64,000 bases of DNA from Microvirga vignae (GCF_001017175.1 NZ_LCYG01000032.1:124001-188000); one strand, 5' to 3'; shown: positions 42,515-54,144, counted from the first letter of the stretch. The notes: a model not told the origin generated them from the sequence alone. Program-made: numbers and translations.

Positions 42515-43123
42515 ATGTCAGATCAAAAGCCTGTCAAATCCATCTGTGTGTATTGCGGCTCCGGTTTCGGAGACGATCCTGTCTTTGCTGCAAATGCGGC
42601 GGCCTTGGGTCGTGCCATGGCCGAGCAGGGCGTCAATCTCGTCTATGGCGGTGGCAATGTCGGTCTCATGGGCACGGTCGCTCAGGCCGTTCTCGACCAT
42701 GGCGGCTATGTCACGGGCATCATCCCGGACTTCCTGAAATCCCGCGAAAAGCTTCTCGACGAGGTGCAGGAAACCATCGTCGTTCCGGACATGCACACCC
42801 GCAAGCGACTGATGTTCGAGAAGGCCGATGCCTTCGTGGCGCTTCCGGGTGGCATCGGAACGCTGGAAGAACTCGTGGAGCAGATGACCTGGGCGCAGCT
42901 CGGCCGTCACACGAAGCCGATCCTGATGCTCAGCACCAAGGGGTTCTGGAAGCCGCTGCTCACCCTCTTTGCCCATATGCGCGAACAGGGCTTCATTCGC
43001 CCTGGGCTCGAGCTCAGCTATCTCGTGGCTGAACAGGTCGAGGATGTGATTCCGATGATCGAGGCCGCCGCGCGGCGCGTCGGCATCGTCGAGAATGCCG
43101 ACCTGATCGAGACAAAGTTCTAG
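42515..43123 (+). CDS. LOG-family protein (nucleoside monophosphate phosphoribohydrolase)
   Basis: A 202-residue protein from ATG 42515. The lysine-decarboxylase-like signature of LOG proteins is present as LPGGIGTLEELVEQMTW, with VYGGGNVGLMG near the nucleotide site. Characterised members cleave AMP or cytokinin riboside monophosphate to base plus ribose-5-phosphate. It is divergent from the LysM gene. It is followed by a palindromic repeat. Confidence 0.92.
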   Translation: MSDQKPVKSICVYCGSGFGDDPVFAANAAALGRAMAEQGVNLVYGGGNVGLMGTVAQAVLDHGGYVTGIIPDFLKSREKLLDEVQETIVVPDMHTRKRLMFEKADAFVALPGGIGTLEELVEQMTWAQLGRHTKPILMLSTKGFWKPLLTLFAHMREQGFIRPGLELSYLVAEQVEDVIPMIEAAARRVGIVENADLIETKF

Positions 43124-43210
43124 AGCATCGGACCCAAAAGTGGATTTGCACTTTTGGGATTCAATCCGATGTTCCCTTCCTCAAGCAGCGCATCGTTCGA
43201 TGCGCTAGAC
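43122..43210. repeat. Palindromic intergenic repeat (AGCATCGGA family)
   Basis: Just after the LOG stop codon: AGAGCATCGGACCCAAAAGT, GGATTTGCACTTTTGGGAT and TCAATCCGATGTTCC, which folds as a long hairpin, followed by GCGCATCGTTCGATGCGC, a second perfect hairpin (43189-43206). The first arm matches 38156 onward. It may act as a bidirectional terminator between the convergent LOG and DMT genes. Confidence 0.65.
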
Positions 43211-43219
43211 AAACGCCGC

Positions 43220-43669
43220 TCATCCTACGCGGGAGAGAACGAGCCCGCCCAGGATGAGGCCTGCCGCGACAATGCGCTGCCAGGAAATGGCCTGCACTGG
43301 CAGGCCGAAGGCTCCGATCGCATCGAGGACGAGAGCCGCAACCACCTGGCCGAAGATCAGAGCCGCCACGGTGCTCACCGCACCCAGCTGCGGCACGCCC
43401 CAGATCACGATCGCCACATAGAACGCGCCTAAGCATCCGCCGAGCCATGCCCACCAGGGCGCGGAGGCCATGGCGCTGCCGGAAGACCACGCGCCGCGAA
43501 AGGCGCTGATGATGGCAAGCACCAGAAAGCCGACGCCGAAGGAAATGCAGGCGGCCAGCAGCGGGTCGCCGAGCGCACGGGCGAGCGCAGCATTGATTGG
43601 AGCCTGCGACGACAGAAAGACGCCGCCGATGACAATGCCGGCGAGCGGCAGCAGGAGCGAGAGGTTCAT
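43220..43669 (-). CDS. DMT-family transporter (YdcZ/DUF606 type)
   Basis: A 149-residue protein with five hydrophobic segments (PLAGIVIGGVFLSSQAPINA; FGVGFLVLAIISAF; WLGGCLGAFYVAIVIWGV; STVAALIFGQVVAALVLDAI; RIVAAGLILGGLVLS). Size and segment layout match the DUF606/YdcZ half-size family of drug/metabolite transporters. Substrate unknown. It follows cimA on the same strand after 20 bases. Confidence 0.88.
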   Translation of the reverse strand: MNLSLLLPLAGIVIGGVFLSSQAPINAALARALGDPLLAACISFGVGFLVLAIISAFRGAWSSGSAMASAPWWAWLGGCLGAFYVAIVIWGVPQLGAVSTVAALIFGQVVAALVLDAIGAFGLPVQAISWQRIVAAGLILGGLVLSRVG

Positions 43670-43689
43670 GGCTTGTCGGGACGAACGGC

Positions 43690-45285
43690 TTACAGCGTCG
43701 CCCCGCCCTTGAGCAGCTTGTAGATCATGGAATCGGTCAGTGCCTGGAACGAGGCATCGATGATGTTGGCTGAAACGCCGATGGTGGTCCAGCGCTCGCC
43801 CGTAGCATCCGTGAACTCTATGAGCACGCGCGTCACGGCATCCGAACCGCCCTGATAGATACGCACCTTATAGTCCACCAGCTCCAGATCCTGGATCAGG
43901 TTCTGGTACTTGCCGAGATCCTTGCGAAGCGCCACGTCGAGCGCATTCACCGGGCCATTGCCTTCCGCAGCAGAGATGAGAACCTCATCGCCCACGCGCA
44001 CCTTAACGATGGCTTCCGAGGCGGTGACGAGCTCGCCCATCGCGTTGTAGCGGCGCTCCACACTCACCGAGAAGCGCTCTACGTCAAAGAAGGCCGGCAC
44101 CTCACCCAGCATGCGCTTGACGAGCACATAGAAGGAGGCATCCGCTCCTTCGAAGGCGAAGCCCTCCGCCTCTTTCCGTTTCACCTCATCGAGCACGCGG
44201 GCGATGCGTGGATCGCCCCTCTCCAACTCGAAGCCGCAGCGCTTGAGTTCGGCGAGAATGTTCGATTGCCCGCCCTGGTCGGACACCAGAACTTTGCGCA
44301 CGTTGCCGACCACTTCCGGCTCCACATGCTCGTAGGTGCGCGGGTCTTTCAGCACGGCGGAGGCATGAATGCCTGCCTTGGTGGCAAACGCGCTCGCGCC
44401 GACGAAGGGCGCGTGGCGGTTGGGCTGGCGGTTGAGGATCTCGTCCACCTGCCGCGAGACATGGGTGAGCCCGCTCAACGCCTCGTCCGTCACGCCGAGT
44501 TCGAAGCGAGAAGCATAGCCGTCCTTCAACTTCAGTGCGCCGATGAGCGTGATGAGATTAGCATTGCCGCAACGTTCGCCCAGACCATTGAGCGTGCCCT
44601 GGATATGGCGCGCACCCGCCTCTACCGCTGCCAGCGAATTGGCGACGGCGCAGCCGCAATCGTCATGGGCGTGAATGCCAACATATGCGCTCGGCACAAC
44701 CTTGGTGACGGCATTGACGATCTCCATTACCTCGTGAGGCAGCGTGCCGCCATTGGTGTCGCAGAGCACCACCCAGCGCGCACCGGCCTCGTAAGCGGTC
44801 TTCGCGCAGGAGAGCGCATAATCGGGATTGGCCTTGTAGCCGTCGAAGAAGTGCTCGCAATCGACGATCACCTCGCGGCCCTTGGTGCGCGCAGCTTCGA
44901 CGCTGTCGCCAATGCCGGCGAGGTTTTCCTCCAGCGTCGTCTCAAGCGCCACGTGCACGTGATAATCCCAGGACTTTGCGACAAAGCAGATCGCATCGGC
45001 CTCAGCTTCCAGAAGCGCCGAGACGCCGGGATCGTTCGAGACCGAGCGCCCTGCCCGCTTCGTCATCCCGAAGGCCGTGAACTTGGCCTTCTTCGTGCGT
45101 TTCTCAGAGAAAAAGGCGGTATCCAGCGGGTTCGCCCCCGGATAACCGCCTTCCACGTAATCGATGCCGAGCCTGTCGAGGAGCGTGGCAATCGCCCGCT
45201 TGTCTTCAAGCGAGAAATCCACACCTGTGGTCTGCGCGCCATCGCGCAGAGTGGTGTCGAAGAGATAGACGCGCTCAACGCTCAT
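43690..45285 (-). CDS. cimA: Citramalate synthase
   Basis: About 531 residues from ATG 45285. The HMGL-like domain begins YLFDTTLRDGAQTTGVDFS, has the metal-binding H-x-H in VGIHAHDDCGCAVANS and GTLNGLGERCGNANL. The C-terminal LeuA-type allosteric domain follows. The DGAQTTGV region and EGGYPGANP fit citramalate synthase, which condenses pyruvate and acetyl-CoA for isoleucine synthesis, better than 2-isopropylmalate synthase. Its ATG overlaps the GNAT stop by four bases. Confidence 0.93.
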   Translation of the reverse strand: MSVERVYLFDTTLRDGAQTTGVDFSLEDKRAIATLLDRLGIDYVEGGYPGANPLDTAFFSEKRTKKAKFTAFGMTKRAGRSVSNDPGVSALLEAEADAICFVAKSWDYHVHVALETTLEENLAGIGDSVEAARTKGREVIVDCEHFFDGYKANPDYALSCAKTAYEAGARWVVLCDTNGGTLPHEVMEIVNAVTKVVPSAYVGIHAHDDCGCAVANSLAAVEAGARHIQGTLNGLGERCGNANLITLIGALKLKDGYASRFELGVTDEALSGLTHVSRQVDEILNRQPNRHAPFVGASAFATKAGIHASAVLKDPRTYEHVEPEVVGNVRKVLVSDQGGQSNILAELKRCGFELERGDPRIARVLDEVKRKEAEGFAFEGADASFYVLVKRMLGEVPAFFDVERFSVSVERRYNAMGELVTASEAIVKVRVGDEVLISAAEGNGPVNALDVALRKDLGKYQNLIQDLELVDYKVRIYQGGSDAVTRVLIEFTDATGERWTTIGVSANIIDASFQALTDSMIYKLLKGGATL

Positions 45286-45791
45286 GACGACATCTTCCTG
45301 TCCTCGACGGGTGCGAGGCGCTTTTCCATGGTGGTGGTGCCGAGCCACTCGTCGCCGAGCGACAGGGTATTGCGGCGCTGAGGCTGAAAGCCCTGCTTCT
45401 GAAAGAAAGGCTGCGCGTTGTCGCTGACCTCGGCCACGAGGCGCGCCGCACCGCGCGCGGTCGCGAGTTTTTCGACCGCATCATAGAGCATCGTGCCGAT
45501 CCCCTGCCCTGCCACCGTGGGATGCACATGGAACAGCTCGATCAGCTCATTGCCCTTCAGCGCAATGAAGCCGACGGCCGCCCCCTCGATGGTCGCCACG
45601 AGGGTGAGATCCTTCGCCAGTTTCTCGGCGAAATCCTCCTCCTCGGATTGCATCATCCAGGCTTCCTGCTGGGCCTCGCTGTAATCCTCGCCTGTCAGTT
45701 CCTCGATGCTCGCCTGAAAAATCTCAACGAGCACCGGCAGGTCGGCGGGAAGGAAGGGACGCAGTCCCGGTTTCGGCAGTGACTGTCCCAT
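45282..45791 (-). CDS. GNAT-family N-acetyltransferase
   Basis: About 169 residues from ATG 45791 (the frame opens at 45821). The acetyl-CoA-binding motif is VHPTVAGQGIGTMLYDAVEK, preceded by the IELFHV beta strand and followed by VSDNAQPFFQKQGFQ. Substrate unknown. Its stop overlaps the cimA start (ATGA), so the pair is co-translated. Confidence 0.9.
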   Translation of the reverse strand: MGQSLPKPGLRPFLPADLPVLVEIFQASIEELTGEDYSEAQQEAWMMQSEEEDFAEKLAKDLTLVATIEGAAVGFIALKGNELIELFHVHPTVAGQGIGTMLYDAVEKLATARGAARLVAEVSDNAQPFFQKQGFQPQRRNTLSLGDEWLGTTTMEKRLAPVEDRKMSS

Positions 45792-45830
45792 CAGCGTGTC
45801 TCCAGCGCGAATGCGCAGCACAACGATTCC

Positions 45831-45920
45831 TCGTCATGGCAGCACTTGTTGCGGCAATCCACGTCTTGAAAGCGCCGCGCCAGAAAGACGTGGATACCTG
45901 GGACAAGCCCGGGCATGACG
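45831..45920. repeat. Palindromic repeat, CGTCATG...ACGTGGAT family, copy 1
   Basis: About 90 bases between GNAT and cysS. It has inner arms ATCCACGTCTT and AGACGTGGAT and outer arms starting TCGTCATG and ending GGCATGACGGA, so the whole unit folds back. The reverse complement of this copy matches the unit at 52632-52726 closely. Confidence 0.75.
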
Positions 45921-45939
45921 GAGGAGGATGACGAAACGC

Positions 45940-47409
<1,470 letters not shown>

Positions 47410-47620
47410 GAAACCAAATCCCTGTCAGGCCACAAGGCCGGAGGTTGGTTTCGATCTTGGAGTGAGAACGAGACGGCTCCAGCCAGCGTGGTGCGCTAGC
47501 CGCAAATAATCCCGGAAATGAGGATCGTTGCCGTGTTCATGAACCAATCAATGCCCCGTCCGGCGACAGGCGTCAAGGTTCCCGTGCTGGAGAGCACAGT
47601 TCCTTTGCAGGCATGCAAGA

Positions 47621-47643
47621 AACGGGTTTTTACCAAACCCGTT
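47621..47643. other. Perfect 9-bp hairpin upstream of a secreted-protein gene
   Basis: AACGGGTTT (47621-47629) and AAACCCGTT (47635-47643) form a perfect stem with a five-base loop about 50 bases before the next gene. No U-run follows on the plus strand. It could be a leader hairpin or a terminator for minus-strand RNA; not decided. Confidence 0.45.
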
Positions 47644-47691
47644 AGAGCTTTGTTCACGGGCTTCCGTGACAATAAAGCTCGAATTCAATCA

Positions 47692-48030
47692 ATGAGGTTT
47701 TCTATGCGCCGCGCATTTGCCGTGCTCGGGTTGAGCACAGCCATGTTCATTGGAGCCGCGTCCCTGACGCTGCTTCCCAACGGCACCCAGGCCTCATCGA
47801 CCGAAGCGACCTTCCTGGTCCCCGCCGCCGATGGCTACGGCGTTGCGGAATGCCTCATCTCAAACCAGGCTTGTGGCCAAGTTGTGGCAGATACCTGGTG
47901 CGAGGCTCAAGGCTATACGCGCGCGATTTCCTTCCGCCAGGTCGAGGCCGAGGAGACGACAGGGTCGATTCGCAAGGTATCAATGACCGTTCCCGAGCAT
48001 CGCCCGATCTCGATTACCTGTTCGAACTGA
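47692..48030 (+). CDS. Secreted small protein, unknown function
   Basis: A 112-residue protein from ATG 47692 (ATG 47704 also possible). The signal peptide is clear (AFAVLGLSTAMFIGAASLTLL, cleavage near TQASS). The mature part has four cysteines (ECLISNQACGQVV, TWCEAQG and the C-terminal TCSN) and probably two disulfides. The pattern of VPAADGYGVAECL is seen in several Rhizobiales secreted proteins as I recall, with no assigned function. Confidence 0.75.
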   Translation: MRFSMRRAFAVLGLSTAMFIGAASLTLLPNGTQASSTEATFLVPAADGYGVAECLISNQACGQVVADTWCEAQGYTRAISFRQVEAEETTGSIRKVSMTVPEHRPISITCSN

Positions 48031-48049
48031 AGGGTGCGTGCGGCAACAG

Positions 48050-48517
48050 TTACGCTTTATCCCACCACTTTAGGGGTGTTACCCCATCGGTAGGATCGTA
48101 AACATTGCCATAGTACCACTCGGCGTCGGGAAACAGAGCCGTCATTTCCCTGAAAGCTGCCTCAATGGCCTCAAAGCCACCTGCAACCGATACAGTGTAG
48201 ACGAGTTGCATGTGGCTCTTACCATCAAGGTATCCGCCTAGCTGACCCAAATTTCCAGTTATATGCTGTTCGAGGGCGTTCAAATCACCTCTCGAAAAGA
48301 TTTGGACGCAAACGTTTCCGCTACGTTCAATGATCTTGAACTGCCCATCGGGAATAGCCTCAAATACATCACCGGCTGCCAAACCCTGCACTAGACCTGG
48401 GGATTTGAGCAGCCTATACCATCCGTTTGCCTGCGACTCAGCAAGAACCTCCTCATGGACAGACGTCCCATTGGACCTCTGCCCTGCAAGCAATTGTAGT
48501 CTTTCGATCATCTCCAA
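48050..48517 (-). CDS. DUF4265-like protein
   Basis: A 155-residue soluble protein. GWYRLLKSPGLVQGLAAGD, then FKIIERSGNVCVQIFSR, and the C-terminal FEAIEAAFREMTALFPDAEW match my memory of DUF4265 proteins, a family of unknown function often found singly or near toxin-immunity genes. Here the neighbours are a secreted protein and creA, so no context function is evident. The end IYDPTDG-like VYDPTDGVTPLKWW is also typical. Confidence 0.65.
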   Translation of the reverse strand: MEMIERLQLLAGQRSNGTSVHEEVLAESQANGWYRLLKSPGLVQGLAAGDVFEAIPDGQFKIIERSGNVCVQIFSRGDLNALEQHITGNLGQLGGYLDGKSHMQLVYTVSVAGGFEAIEAAFREMTALFPDAEWYYGNVYDPTDGVTPLKWWDKA

Positions 48518-48553
48518 ATGCCCATTCGATGCTGGACGCAGCCTAAGCTGATT

Positions 48554-49060
48554 TCACTTATTGAGCCAGTCGCCGCATTTGGGCGGAACATCCGTCCCCC
48601 AGGGCATGAGCGGCACGGTGGAGGTCGAGTTCTTGGGCGAGCCCTCGATAGGCCGGTCCGAATAGACCATGTAGACCAGGGTGTTCCGCTTCGCGTCGCA
48701 ACCGCGCACGATCTGCATCCGCTTGAAGATAAGGGAGCGACGCTCGCTGAACACCACGTCGCCCTGGCCGAACCGCTGCTTGAACTTCACCGGACCGACC
48801 TGACGGCAGGCGAGCGAGATGTCGGACACCTCCTCCGCCACCCCGAAGGTACCGGAGATGCCGCCCCGCTCCGGGGTCGTGTAATGGCAGGCCACCCCCT
48901 CCACCACGGGATCGTCGATGCCGTAGACGGCGAGCTTGTCGTCAGGCGTCAGGGCCCGCCAGACGGTGGACTTCTTGAAGATCAGATCCGGCTCCTGGGC
49001 TGCAGCGCCGATGACTGCTCCCATCACGAGGGCCAAAGCCAGAGCGATTCGAGCAAGCAT
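48554..49060 (-). CDS. creA: CreA family periplasmic protein
   Basis: A 168-residue protein with a signal peptide (MLARIALALALVMGAVIGAAA). The CreA signature is present: DPVVEGVACHYTTPERGGI, GVAEEVSDISLACRQVGPV and KRMQIVRGCDAKRNTLVYMV. CreA is widespread in Proteobacteria, of unknown biochemical function, first named for its link with creBCD in E. coli. No creB/C is seen here. Confidence 0.93.
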   Translation of the reverse strand: MLARIALALALVMGAVIGAAAQEPDLIFKKSTVWRALTPDDKLAVYGIDDPVVEGVACHYTTPERGGISGTFGVAEEVSDISLACRQVGPVKFKQRFGQGDVVFSERRSLIFKRMQIVRGCDAKRNTLVYMVYSDRPIEGSPKNSTSTVPLMPWGTDVPPKCGDWLNK

Positions 49061-49119
49061 TCCCGTTGTCTCCTAAAGTTACGCTGTCATGTGGGAATTC
49101 CGCCCGCCTTTGACGAGGG

Positions 49120-49503
49120 CTATTCGGCGTGGTGGCTGCAGATGCAGATCTTGTTGCCGTCGAGGTCGCGAAAGTAAGCCCCGTAGTAGTTGCGGTGATA
49201 GTGAGGCCGCAAACCCGGCCCGCCCTCATCCGTCCCGCCCTGCTTCATCGCAAGCTCATAGCAGGCATCGACCAGCGCACGCCTGGGGGCCAGAAGCGCG
49301 ATCATGGAGCCGTTGCCCACGGAGGGTTCAGCTCTATCGAACGGCCGGACAACCAGGAACTGGGGACGCCCGCCCGGCAGGCCATAGCCCACCATGTCCT
49401 CGTCCGTGAACCGGACCTCGAGGCTCAAGGGAGTCAGCACGGCATCGTAGAAGACGCGCGCTCGCGCCAGGTCATTTGCTCCGATGGTCGTATGAGAGTA
49501 CAT
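49120..49503 (-). CDS. VOC-family (glyoxalase-like) protein
   Basis: A 127-residue single-domain protein of the vicinal oxygen chelate fold: SHTTIGANDLARARVFYDAV at the N-terminus and YYGAYFRDLDGNKICICSH at the C-terminus, the two halves that carry the metal ligands. Size is typical. Substrate not predictable; homologues are often annotated glyoxalase or lactoylglutathione lyase-like. Confidence 0.9.
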   Translation of the reverse strand: MYSHTTIGANDLARARVFYDAVLTPLSLEVRFTDEDMVGYGLPGGRPQFLVVRPFDRAEPSVGNGSMIALLAPRRALVDACYELAMKQGGTDEGGPGLRPHYHRNYYGAYFRDLDGNKICICSHHAE

Positions 49504-49657
49504 GCAAGATCTCGTCAGGGTCGTTTTTCGACGGGCAGGCTAGAGGCCTTCCCCCGGAGCGGGCAAGACGGTAATCACAATAGGGCCCCATTCCGGCGTC
49601 AGATGACCAGCTTCCTGGCCATGGCGCCGTATCGGACCCGATTCTGCGATCAGCTTG

Positions 49658-50782
49658 ATGACAAAGACATTCTTTCTCCGCTCATTCTTCGCCGTGATGG
49701 CCTTCCTGGCCGCCGGACAGGCAGCTCTCGCCCAGTCGCCCGAGTGCCAGCGCTACCGCGCGGAACTGGCGAATCTCGATCGCAGCAGCGGCGGAGCGCC
49801 GACTGGGCAGATGCAGGCCCAGCGGGCAGAGATCAACCGTCTGGTGCGCTACTACAGTTCCATCGGCTGCGAGCGCGGTCCATTGGGCTTCTTTGCAGGC
49901 CCCGCCCCGCGCGAGTGCGGCCCCATCGCCGCACAGATTCGCCAGCTCGAGGCCGGCTATGCCCGCTTGGCCCAGCAGGCCCTGGACCCCGCCGATGTGG
50001 AGGCCCGCCGTCGCCAGCTTCAGGCTGCCGTGCAGCAGACCTGCTCCACCGATCAGCCCCGCGGCTTCTTCGAATCGCTCTTTGGCCCCCCGCGTGGTCA
50101 GCAGCAGCAGGAGATCGCGCCTGAGGGACAGCCGATTATCGCCGATGAAGGGCAGCGTGCCCTCGGCGGCGGCCGCCTGATCTGCGTGAAGACCTGCGAC
50201 GGCTCGTTCTTCCCGCTAACCACCCCGCCCGGCGGCCAGCAGAGCGCCGACGAGATGTGCCAGGCCCTCTGCCCCGGCACGGAAACGACGGCTTATGCGT
50301 ATCCGGGCGGCGACGACGGCCTGACACGCGCCGTCTCGCTCTCGAGCAACCGGGCCTACACGTCGCTCGCCAACGCCTTCAAGTTCCGCAAGACCTTCGA
50401 CGAAAGCTGCGCCTGCAAGAAGCCCAATGAGAGTTGGGCGGTTGTCCTGCGCAAGGCCGAGGGCATGCTGGAGCAGCGCAAGGGCGACATGATCGTGACT
50501 GCCGAGAAGGCGGAGGAAATGTCCCGTCCGAAGGCCGTGCAGGCCCGCAAGGCCGCAGACAAGAAGGCGGACGAGGAAGAGAAGGCCGCGGCTGAGAGCG
50601 CCGCCGCAGCTCCGACCGCGAGCAAGGAATCCTCCGGTATCGGTCCGCAATCGATCGAGACCACCCGCGTGGTCGGCGAGAACGAGGGCAATAAGCAGGA
50701 AATCGTCGGCGGCAACGGCGAGAAGAAGACGGTGCGCGTGATTGCGCCGAACCTCATTCCGGTGCCGAACGGACAGAACTGA
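49658..50782 (+). CDS. DUF2865 domain-containing secreted protein
   Basis: A 374-residue protein from ATG 49658 with a signal peptide ([18 protein letters not shown]). The conserved region includes [40 protein letters not shown] and [20 protein letters not shown], which define DUF2865. The C-terminal part is charged and Lys/Ala-rich ([20 protein letters not shown]). DUF2865 proteins are known almost only from Rhizobiales; function unknown. Confidence 0.88.
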   Translation: MTKTFFLRSFFAVMAFLAAGQAALAQSPECQRYRAELANLDRSSGGAPTGQMQAQRAEINRLVRYYSSIGCERGPLGFFAGPAPRECGPIAAQIRQLEAGYARLAQQALDPADVEARRRQLQAAVQQTCSTDQPRGFFESLFGPPRGQQQQEIAPEGQPIIADEGQRALGGGRLICVKTCDGSFFPLTTPPGGQQSADEMCQALCPGTETTAYAYPGGDDGLTRAVSLSSNRAYTSLANAFKFRKTFDESCACKKPNESWAVVLRKAEGMLEQRKGDMIVTAEKAEEMSRPKAVQARKAADKKADEEEKAAAESAAAAPTASKESSGIGPQSIETTRVVGENEGNKQEIVGGNGEKKTVRVIAPNLIPVPNGQN

Positions 50783-50883
50783 TCCGGTTCACGGCATCAT
50801 TCGACGACGGGCGCCTTTTGGGGCCCGTTCTCCTTTGGGAGGGGGAATTTCGGGCAAGTCTCCGGCATGCTATCAGGCGCGTC

Positions 50884-51855
50884 ATGAAACCACTCGATCA
50901 TTCGCGAATGCCGGATTCCTTCGGCGCATCAAACCCGATCATCTCGGTCTCGGGGCTCTCCAAAACCTATGCCTCGGGCTTCCAGGCCCTGCGCAAGGTC
51001 GATCTTGAAATCCGCCGGGGCGAGATCTTCGCCCTGCTCGGCCCCAACGGCGCCGGTAAGACGACGCTGATCAGCATCATCTGCGGCATCGTCAACCCGA
51101 GCACGGGCACGGTCACGGCGGATGGGCACGACATCATTCGCGACTACCGGCCTGCGCGAACCAAGATCGGCCTCGTCCCGCAGGAACTCACCACCGATGC
51201 CTTTGAGAGCGTGTGGGCGACGGTGAATTTCAGCCGCGGTCTCTTCGGCAAGCCGGCCAATCCCGCCTATGTCGAGAAGATCCTGAAGGACCTCTCTCTC
51301 TGGGAGAAGAAGAACACGAAGATCATGGCGCTCTCGGGCGGCATGAAGCGCCGCGTGATGATCGCCAAGGCGCTTTCGCACGAGCCCAAGATCCTCTTCC
51401 TCGACGAGCCGACGGCGGGCGTCGATGTGGAGCTGCGCCGAGACATGTGGAACATGGTACGCGGTCTTCGCGAGAGCGGTGTCACCATCATTCTCACGAC
51501 GCACTATATCGAAGAGGCCGAGGAGATGGCCGACCGGATAGGGGTGATCAACAAGGGCGAGATCATCCTGGTCGAGGACAAGCACGTGCTCATGCAAAAA
51601 CTCGGCAAGAAGCAGCTGACCCTGCACCTGCAGAACCCGCTCGCGGACCTTCCCGCCGATCTGCGATCTGAGCATCTGCACCTTTCCGCCGATGGCGCGG
51701 ATCTCATCTACACTTTCGACACGCAGAGCGACGAAACGGGCATCGCCACGCTGCTGCGCCGCCTCAACGAGCACGGTATCCATTTCAAGGATCTGCGCAC
51801 CTCCGAGAGTTCTCTGGAGGACATTTTCGTCAGCCTGGTGAGGGGGCGCTCGTGA
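50884..51855 (+). CDS. ABC-2 type transporter, ATP-binding protein
   Basis: A 323-residue protein from ATG 50884. Walker A is [18 protein letters not shown], the signature [17 protein letters not shown], Walker [13 protein letters not shown] and the H-loop [16 protein letters not shown]. It belongs to the YadG/DrrA/NodI-type class that pairs with ABC-2 permeases. The permease starts four bases before its stop (ATGA-type overlap), so the two form a coupled exporter. Substrate unknown. Confidence 0.95.
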   Translation: MKPLDHSRMPDSFGASNPIISVSGLSKTYASGFQALRKVDLEIRRGEIFALLGPNGAGKTTLISIICGIVNPSTGTVTADGHDIIRDYRPARTKIGLVPQELTTDAFESVWATVNFSRGLFGKPANPAYVEKILKDLSLWEKKNTKIMALSGGMKRRVMIAKALSHEPKILFLDEPTAGVDVELRRDMWNMVRGLRESGVTIILTTHYIEEAEEMADRIGVINKGEIILVEDKHVLMQKLGKKQLTLHLQNPLADLPADLRSEHLHLSADGADLIYTFDTQSDETGIATLLRRLNEHGIHFKDLRTSESSLEDIFVSLVRGRS

Positions 51856-52613
51856 ACGTCTACGGCATCAAGGCCATCTATCTCTTCGAGATGGCGCGCA
51901 CGTGGCGCACGCTGATGCAGAGCATCGCCTCGCCGGTTCTCTCGACCTCGCTCTATTTCATTGTCTTCGGCTCGGCCATCGGATCGCGCATGGCCCATAT
52001 CGACGGCGTGAGCTATGGCGCCTTCATCGTGCCGGGCCTCATCATGCTCTCGCTCCTGACCGAGAGCATCTCCAACGCGTCGTTCGGAATCTACATGCCG
52101 AAATTCACGGGCACGATTTACGAGATCCTCTCGGCGCCGATTTCGGCCATCGAGACGGTGATCGGCTATGTGGGCGCGGCGGCCACGAAGTCGGTGATAA
52201 TCGGTACCATCATTCTCGTCACCGCACGACTTTTCGTGGATTTCTCCATCGAACATCCCGTCTGGATGATCGCCTTCCTGGTACTGACCTCCGTCACCTT
52301 CAGCCTTTTCGGCTTCATCATCGGCGTATGGGCCGACAGCTTCCAGAAGCTGCAGGTGATTCCTCTGATGATCGTGACGCCCCTCGCCTTCCTCGGCGGC
52401 AGCTTCTATTCCATCAGCATGCTGCCGCCCTTCTGGCAGAAGGTCGCTCTGTTCAACCCGGTGGTCTATCTGGTCAGCGGCTTCCGCTGGAGCTTTTATG
52501 GCGTCGCCGACGTGGATGTCGGCATCAGCCTCGGCATGACGTTTCTATTCATGCTGATCTGCCTCGCTGCAATCTGGTGGATCTTCCGGACGGGCTACAA
52601 GATCAAGGCGTAA
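51852..52613 (+). CDS. ABC-2 type transporter, permease
   Basis: A 253-residue protein starting at GTG 51852 with six hydrophobic segments (for example [59 protein letters not shown]). The last two are the ABC-2 signature region. It resembles YadH. It pairs with the ATPase encoded directly upstream. Confidence 0.94.
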   Translation: MNVYGIKAIYLFEMARTWRTLMQSIASPVLSTSLYFIVFGSAIGSRMAHIDGVSYGAFIVPGLIMLSLLTESISNASFGIYMPKFTGTIYEILSAPISAIETVIGYVGAAATKSVIIGTIILVTARLFVDFSIEHPVWMIAFLVLTSVTFSLFGFIIGVWADSFQKLQVIPLMIVTPLAFLGGSFYSISMLPPFWQKVALFNPVVYLVSGFRWSFYGVADVDVGISLGMTFLFMLICLAAIWWIFRTGYKIKA

Positions 52614-52631
52614 AACCTCAAACGAACCTCT

Positions 52632-52726
52632 TCGTCATGGCCGGGCTTGTCCCGGTCATCCACGTCTTCCTGGCGCAGCAGTTCAAAGACGTGGATGCCC
52701 GCAACAAGTGCGGGCATGACGACGAG
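52632..52726. repeat. Palindromic repeat, CGTCATG...ACGTGGAT family, copy 2
   Basis: About 95 bases between the ABC permease and gltX genes (convergent). Outer arms TCGTCATGGCCGGGCTTGT and GTGCGGGCATGACGACGA, inner arms ATCCACGTCTT and AAGACGTGGAT. It is the reverse-complement orientation of the copy at 45831-45920. It probably also ends transcription of both neighbours. Confidence 0.75.
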
Positions 52727-52746
52727 GACGTTAGACTTCTATGGCT

Positions 52747-54087
52747 TTATGCCATCTGCCCCGACAAACGCGCCTTCGCTCGCTCGGGGCCGACGAGCGG
52801 CAGGAGGTTGCCGAGTTCCGGACCGTGATCGAGACCCGTGAGTGCAAGGCGCAGCGGCATGAACAGCGCCTTGCCCTTCACGCCAGTCTTCGTCTTCACG
52901 GCTTCCGTCCAGGCTTTCCAAGTCGTGGTATCCCACGGCCCATCCGGCAGCACTTCGGCGGCCGCGTCGATGAAGGCGCGATCCTCGATCACGGGCGTCA
53001 CCGGCCCACGCACGACCTTGGCCCATTCCGCGACATCGCGAACCTTTGTGAGATTGCCGCGCACGGCATTCCAGAAGGCTTCGCCGAGATCCGCATCGAG
53101 CGCCACAAGACGCTCGCGCACGATCTCGTAGGGCATCTCGTGGATGAGACGCGCGTTGAGATGCTCCAGCTCGCTCTCGTCGAACTTCGCGGGCGCGCGG
53201 GAGATGTGCGAGAAGTCGATGAGCTTGGCGAGTTCGTTGAGATCGGCCACGGGGCGCACGGCCTCAGCGGATCCGACAAGCACGGCGAGCGACGCCACGG
53301 CCTGCGGTTCGAGGCCCGCATCGCGCAGGCCCTTCACGGAGAGGTGGCCGAGGCGCTTCGAAAGCCCCTCGCCGCTTGCCGTAATCAGCAGGCTGTGATG
53401 CGCGAAGGTGGGAATAGCAGTCCCCAGCGCCTCGAATATCTGGATCTGCACCGCCGTATTGGTAACGTGGTCCTCGCCACGGATCACATGCGTGATTTTG
53501 AGGTCGATGTCATCGACCACCGATGGCAGCGTATAGAGATAGGTGCCATCCTCGCGCACCAGCACGGGATCGGAGAGCGAGCCGCAATCCACATGGGCCT
53601 CGCCGCGCACGAGGTCGTTCCACGCCACGTTCGTGTGATCGAGGCGGAAACGCCAATGGGGCTTGCGTCCTTCGCTTTCGAGTGTCGCGCGCTCCTCGTC
53701 CGTGAGCTTCAACGCAGCCCGATCGTAGATCGGCGGCAGGCCGCGGGCGAGCTGACGCTTGCGGCGAAATTCCAGCTCCTCCGGCGTCTCGTAGCAGGGA
53801 TAGAGACGACCGACATCCTTCAGCTGCTCCGCCGCAGCATCATAGAGATCGAAACGCTCCGACTGGCGGAGAACGATATCAGGCGCGATGCCGAGCCACT
53901 TGAGATCGGTCTCGATGGAATCCGCATATTCCTGCTTCGAGCGCACGAGATCGGTGTCGTCGAAGCGCAGGATGAAGGTGCCCCCTTCCCGACGCGCGAA
54001 GAGCGCATTGAGCAGGGCCACACGGGTATTGCCGATATGGATGTGCCCGGTCGGAGACGGGGCGAAGCGAACGATGGGCTTGGACAT
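52747..54087 (-). CDS. gltX: Glutamyl-tRNA synthetase
   Basis: About 446 residues from ATG 54087. The HIGH-type motif is [19 protein letters not shown] and the KMSKS-type motif is [35 protein letters not shown] is the class-typical Glu-binding segment. Alphaproteobacteria often have two GltX forms, one of which charges tRNA-Gln for amidation; which one this is cannot be told by reading. Convergent to the ABC exporter. Confidence 0.95.
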   Translation of the reverse strand: MSKPIVRFAPSPTGHIHIGNTRVALLNALFARREGGTFILRFDDTDLVRSKQEYADSIETDLKWLGIAPDIVLRQSERFDLYDAAAEQLKDVGRLYPCYETPEELEFRRKRQLARGLPPIYDRAALKLTDEERATLESEGRKPHWRFRLDHTNVAWNDLVRGEAHVDCGSLSDPVLVREDGTYLYTLPSVVDDIDLKITHVIRGEDHVTNTAVQIQIFEALGTAIPTFAHHSLLITASGEGLSKRLGHLSVKGLRDAGLEPQAVASLAVLVGSAEAVRPVADLNELAKLIDFSHISRAPAKFDESELEHLNARLIHEMPYEIVRERLVALDADLGEAFWNAVRGNLTKVRDVAEWAKVVRGPVTPVIEDRAFIDAAAEVLPDGPWDTTTWKAWTEAVKTKTGVKGKALFMPLRLALTGLDHGPELGNLLPLVGPERAKARLSGQMA

Positions 54088-54144
54088 AGCGAACCCTATG
54101 GCGAAGGGAGCCGGGCGACGCAAGGGGCTGCCGCCAATGAAAGA

